A stretch of DNA of 64,000 bases, from positions 124,001 to 188,000 of the forward strand of contig NZ_CANLOB010000001.1 in assembly GCF_947492815.1 (NCBI RefSeq). The letters are read 5' to 3'. Each line of letters starts with the position of its first letter. Positions within the stretch are counted from its first letter, which is position 1. Positions 62,758-64,000 of this stretch are shown piece after piece. The notes below the pieces were generated by a model that searched no databases, was not told the DNA's origin, and was given only the letters and a program-made list of their open reading frames with translations. This DNA comes from an uncultured Dokdonia sp. (GTDB lineage Bacteria > Bacteroidota > Bacteroidia > Flavobacteriales > Flavobacteriaceae). The translations under genes were made by a program, and so were the position numbers.

Positions 62758-63168
62758 TTAATCTAGCACTATTTCATATTTTTCTACAAAATTATCATCA
62801 TTTAACCAGATTAGCAAAAACTCACTATCTATGCTAAAATAACTTCTCTCTGGTCCTAAATAATAGATCATATCGTGACCTGATTGATAAAAATAACAGT
62901 CTTCGTCTGGCATACCTAGAAGAGTAATCATCTGCCATGCTGGTAAATCATCTATTACTTTTTTACTTATAAGATCATCTATCATTTCTACTCGCTTATT
63001 TTCATCTTTTTTCCAAACTTTAGACGAAAATTCGCGCTCAACAAAATGATTTCCCATTGTATTTATTAATAATAAAAAAACTAATAAAGACACACATACC
63101 AGTGCGATAAGGCTATAAAAAAGAATACGCAGGAACTCCTTAATGGTCAAATCCTTATATTCTTTCAT
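62758..63168 (-). CDS. Hypothetical single-span membrane protein
   Basis: A 136-residue protein with one membrane helix at residues 12-35 (ILFYSLIALVCVSLLVFLLL) and a soluble part with WQMITLLGMPDEDCYF...YYLGPERSYFSIDSE. That part resembles small SmpA/OmlA-like domains, but I would not press the point. 19 bp after the OmpA-family gene on the same strand. Confidence 0.65.
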   Translation of the reverse strand: MKEYKDLTIKEFLRILFYSLIALVCVSLLVFLLLINTMGNHFVEREFSSKVWKKDENKRVEMIDDLISKKVIDDLPAWQMITLLGMPDEDCYFYQSGHDMIYYLGPERSYFSIDSEFLLIWLNDDNFVEKYEIVLD

Positions 63169-63187
63169 TGTCTCATTATTTAATCAC

Positions 63188-64000
63188 TTAATCTATATCC
63201 TGTAATAACGCAGTGACTTCATCAAGTTTTGGTGTTAAAATCACTTCAATACGTCTGTTTTTCGCTTTGTTTTCGGCAGTATCATTAGGAGCTACGGGCG
63301 CATATTCTCCACGACCTGCTGCCGTTAAGTTTTTTGGATCTATACTTTTATTTTCTCGTAATATATTGACAATAGCTGTGGCTCTTTTTGCAGATAGGTC
63401 CCAATTTCCTTTTAGGTTTCCAGATCCTCCATAAGGTACATTATCTGTATGTCCTTCAATCAATACTGCAATGTCAGGATTATCTCCTAAAACATTTCCT
63501 AATTGTTTTACTGCTGTTTTTCCATTGGCTCCTACGGTCCAGCTACCACTATCAAAAAGAAGTTTGTTTTCTAAAGACACATACACTTTTCCATCTCTTT
63601 GCTCTACCGTGAGTCCTTTTCCTTCAAAGTCAGTAAGTGCTTTTGATATCGCATCTTTTAAGTTGCGAAGATTTGCATCTTTTGCTGCAATTACAGCTTC
63701 TAATTCATCAATACGATTGGAACGATCGGCAAGATCTTTCTCCAACTGTTCTAGTCGTTTGCGCTCTGTTTCCAAAGCTTCTTTATTTGCAGCAAGAGCG
63801 GCTTGCTTCACCTCTAACTCTGCAAGCAATTCTCTGTTTTTCTTTGAGTTTGCCGCAATACTCGCACTACTGTTTGCTTCTAATGCATCATATGATGCTT
63901 GAAGACTCTCCAGACTGGCTTTAGTACCTTCGTATTTACTCTTAAAATCAGCCAAAGAAGATTTAGTAGTCTCTAAGTCTTTAGATGCCACTTCGTAATC
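63188..64000 (-). CDS. OmpA family protein (C-terminal part; 5' end outside window)
   Basis: About 270 residues visible; the frame runs through the right edge, so the start lies beyond. Residues nearest the edge form a long Ala/Glu coiled coil with heptads. The last 130 residues are an OmpA-like peptidoglycan-binding domain: VSLENKLLFDSGSWTV, IEGHTDNVPYGG, WDLSAKRATAIVNIL, NRRIEVILTPKL. It anchors the outer membrane to the wall. The nearest GTG at 63991 is an internal Val codon, not a start. Confidence 0.93.
   Translation of the reverse strand, partial: DYEVASKDLETTKSSLADFKSKYEGTKASLESLQASYDALEANSSASIAANSKKNRELLAELEVKQAALAANKEALETERKRLEQLEKDLADRSNRIDELEAVIAAKDANLRNLKDAISKALTDFEGKGLTVEQRDGKVYVSLENKLLFDSGSWTVGANGKTAVKQLGNVLGDNPDIAVLIEGHTDNVPYGGSGNLKGNWDLSAKRATAIVNILRENKSIDPKNLTAAGRGEYAPVAPNDTAENKAKNRRIEVILTPKLDEVTALLQDID

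Overview
The window looks like chromosomal DNA of a marine-type member of the Flavobacteriaceae (Bacteroidota). It is AT-rich. It encodes a T9SS-type C-terminal sorting domain protein, a DUF4270 lipoprotein, LytTR regulators fused to membrane segments, an atpD-atpC pair apart from other ATPase genes, and the panC-panD-YbhN-esterase-radA and glmS-DUF4270-GlgA-like gene orders that I know from this group. The assignment is by inference from gene content.

Region 1 (1-13.4 kb, all minus strand) is an accessory polymorphic-toxin island. Read in transcription order, it holds a 1.18-kilo-residue protein of unknown family, a 783-residue toxin-like protein, its putative immunity gene 5 bp downstream, and then at least nine small immunity-like genes. 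These include three related families plus SUKH-1 and SUKH-3 types. Most units are separated by a recurring intergenic module: a terminator-like hairpin (AAAAGCTATGAC...GTCATAGCTTTT, ten copies), a conserved spacer of about 90 bp, and a second short inverted repeat ending in GCTAGCGGGG. Directly after that edge, three units carry broken C-terminal tips of toxins. One matches the end of the intact toxin, one resembles the end of an HNH/WHH-type nuclease, and one resembles the end of an EndoU-like RNase. The array runs off the left edge.

Region 2 (14-30 kb) begins with an XRE/S24 regulator and a JmjC-like cupin. It then holds biotin synthesis (bioB, bioA, bioD, bioF) interspersed with an alpha/beta hydrolase, a double-glycine leader peptide gene, an NfeD-flotillin pair, a ketosynthase, two Coa1-like membrane proteins, an S41-like protease and a LytTR regulator.

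Region 3 (30-37.5 kb, plus strand) has two DUF2975 membrane proteins, one paired with a small XRE regulator and a clear operator. A polyamine/ion-channel cluster follows: AdoMet decarboxylase, a voltage-gated K+ channel, DUF4178, a disrupted gene, a lipoprotein and a membrane-fused spermidine-synthase-like protein.

Region 4 (37.5-51 kb) has an M61 peptidase, a hydrolase, a second LytTR membrane regulator, atpDC, the DUF4956-CotH-VTC trio, a LytS/LytR-type two-component pair and a lipoprotein-like inorganic pyrophosphatase. Region 5 (51-64 kb) is mainly housekeeping: glmS, DUF4270, GlgA-like, panC, panD, YbhN-like, esterase, radA, a T9SS cargo protein, an aldo/keto reductase, and an OmpA-family protein cut by the right edge.

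A 14-bp palindrome (GCTTTCGCGAAAGC), sometimes joined to a CCTGCC..GGCAGG inverted repeat, is scattered through regions 2-5 between and inside genes.
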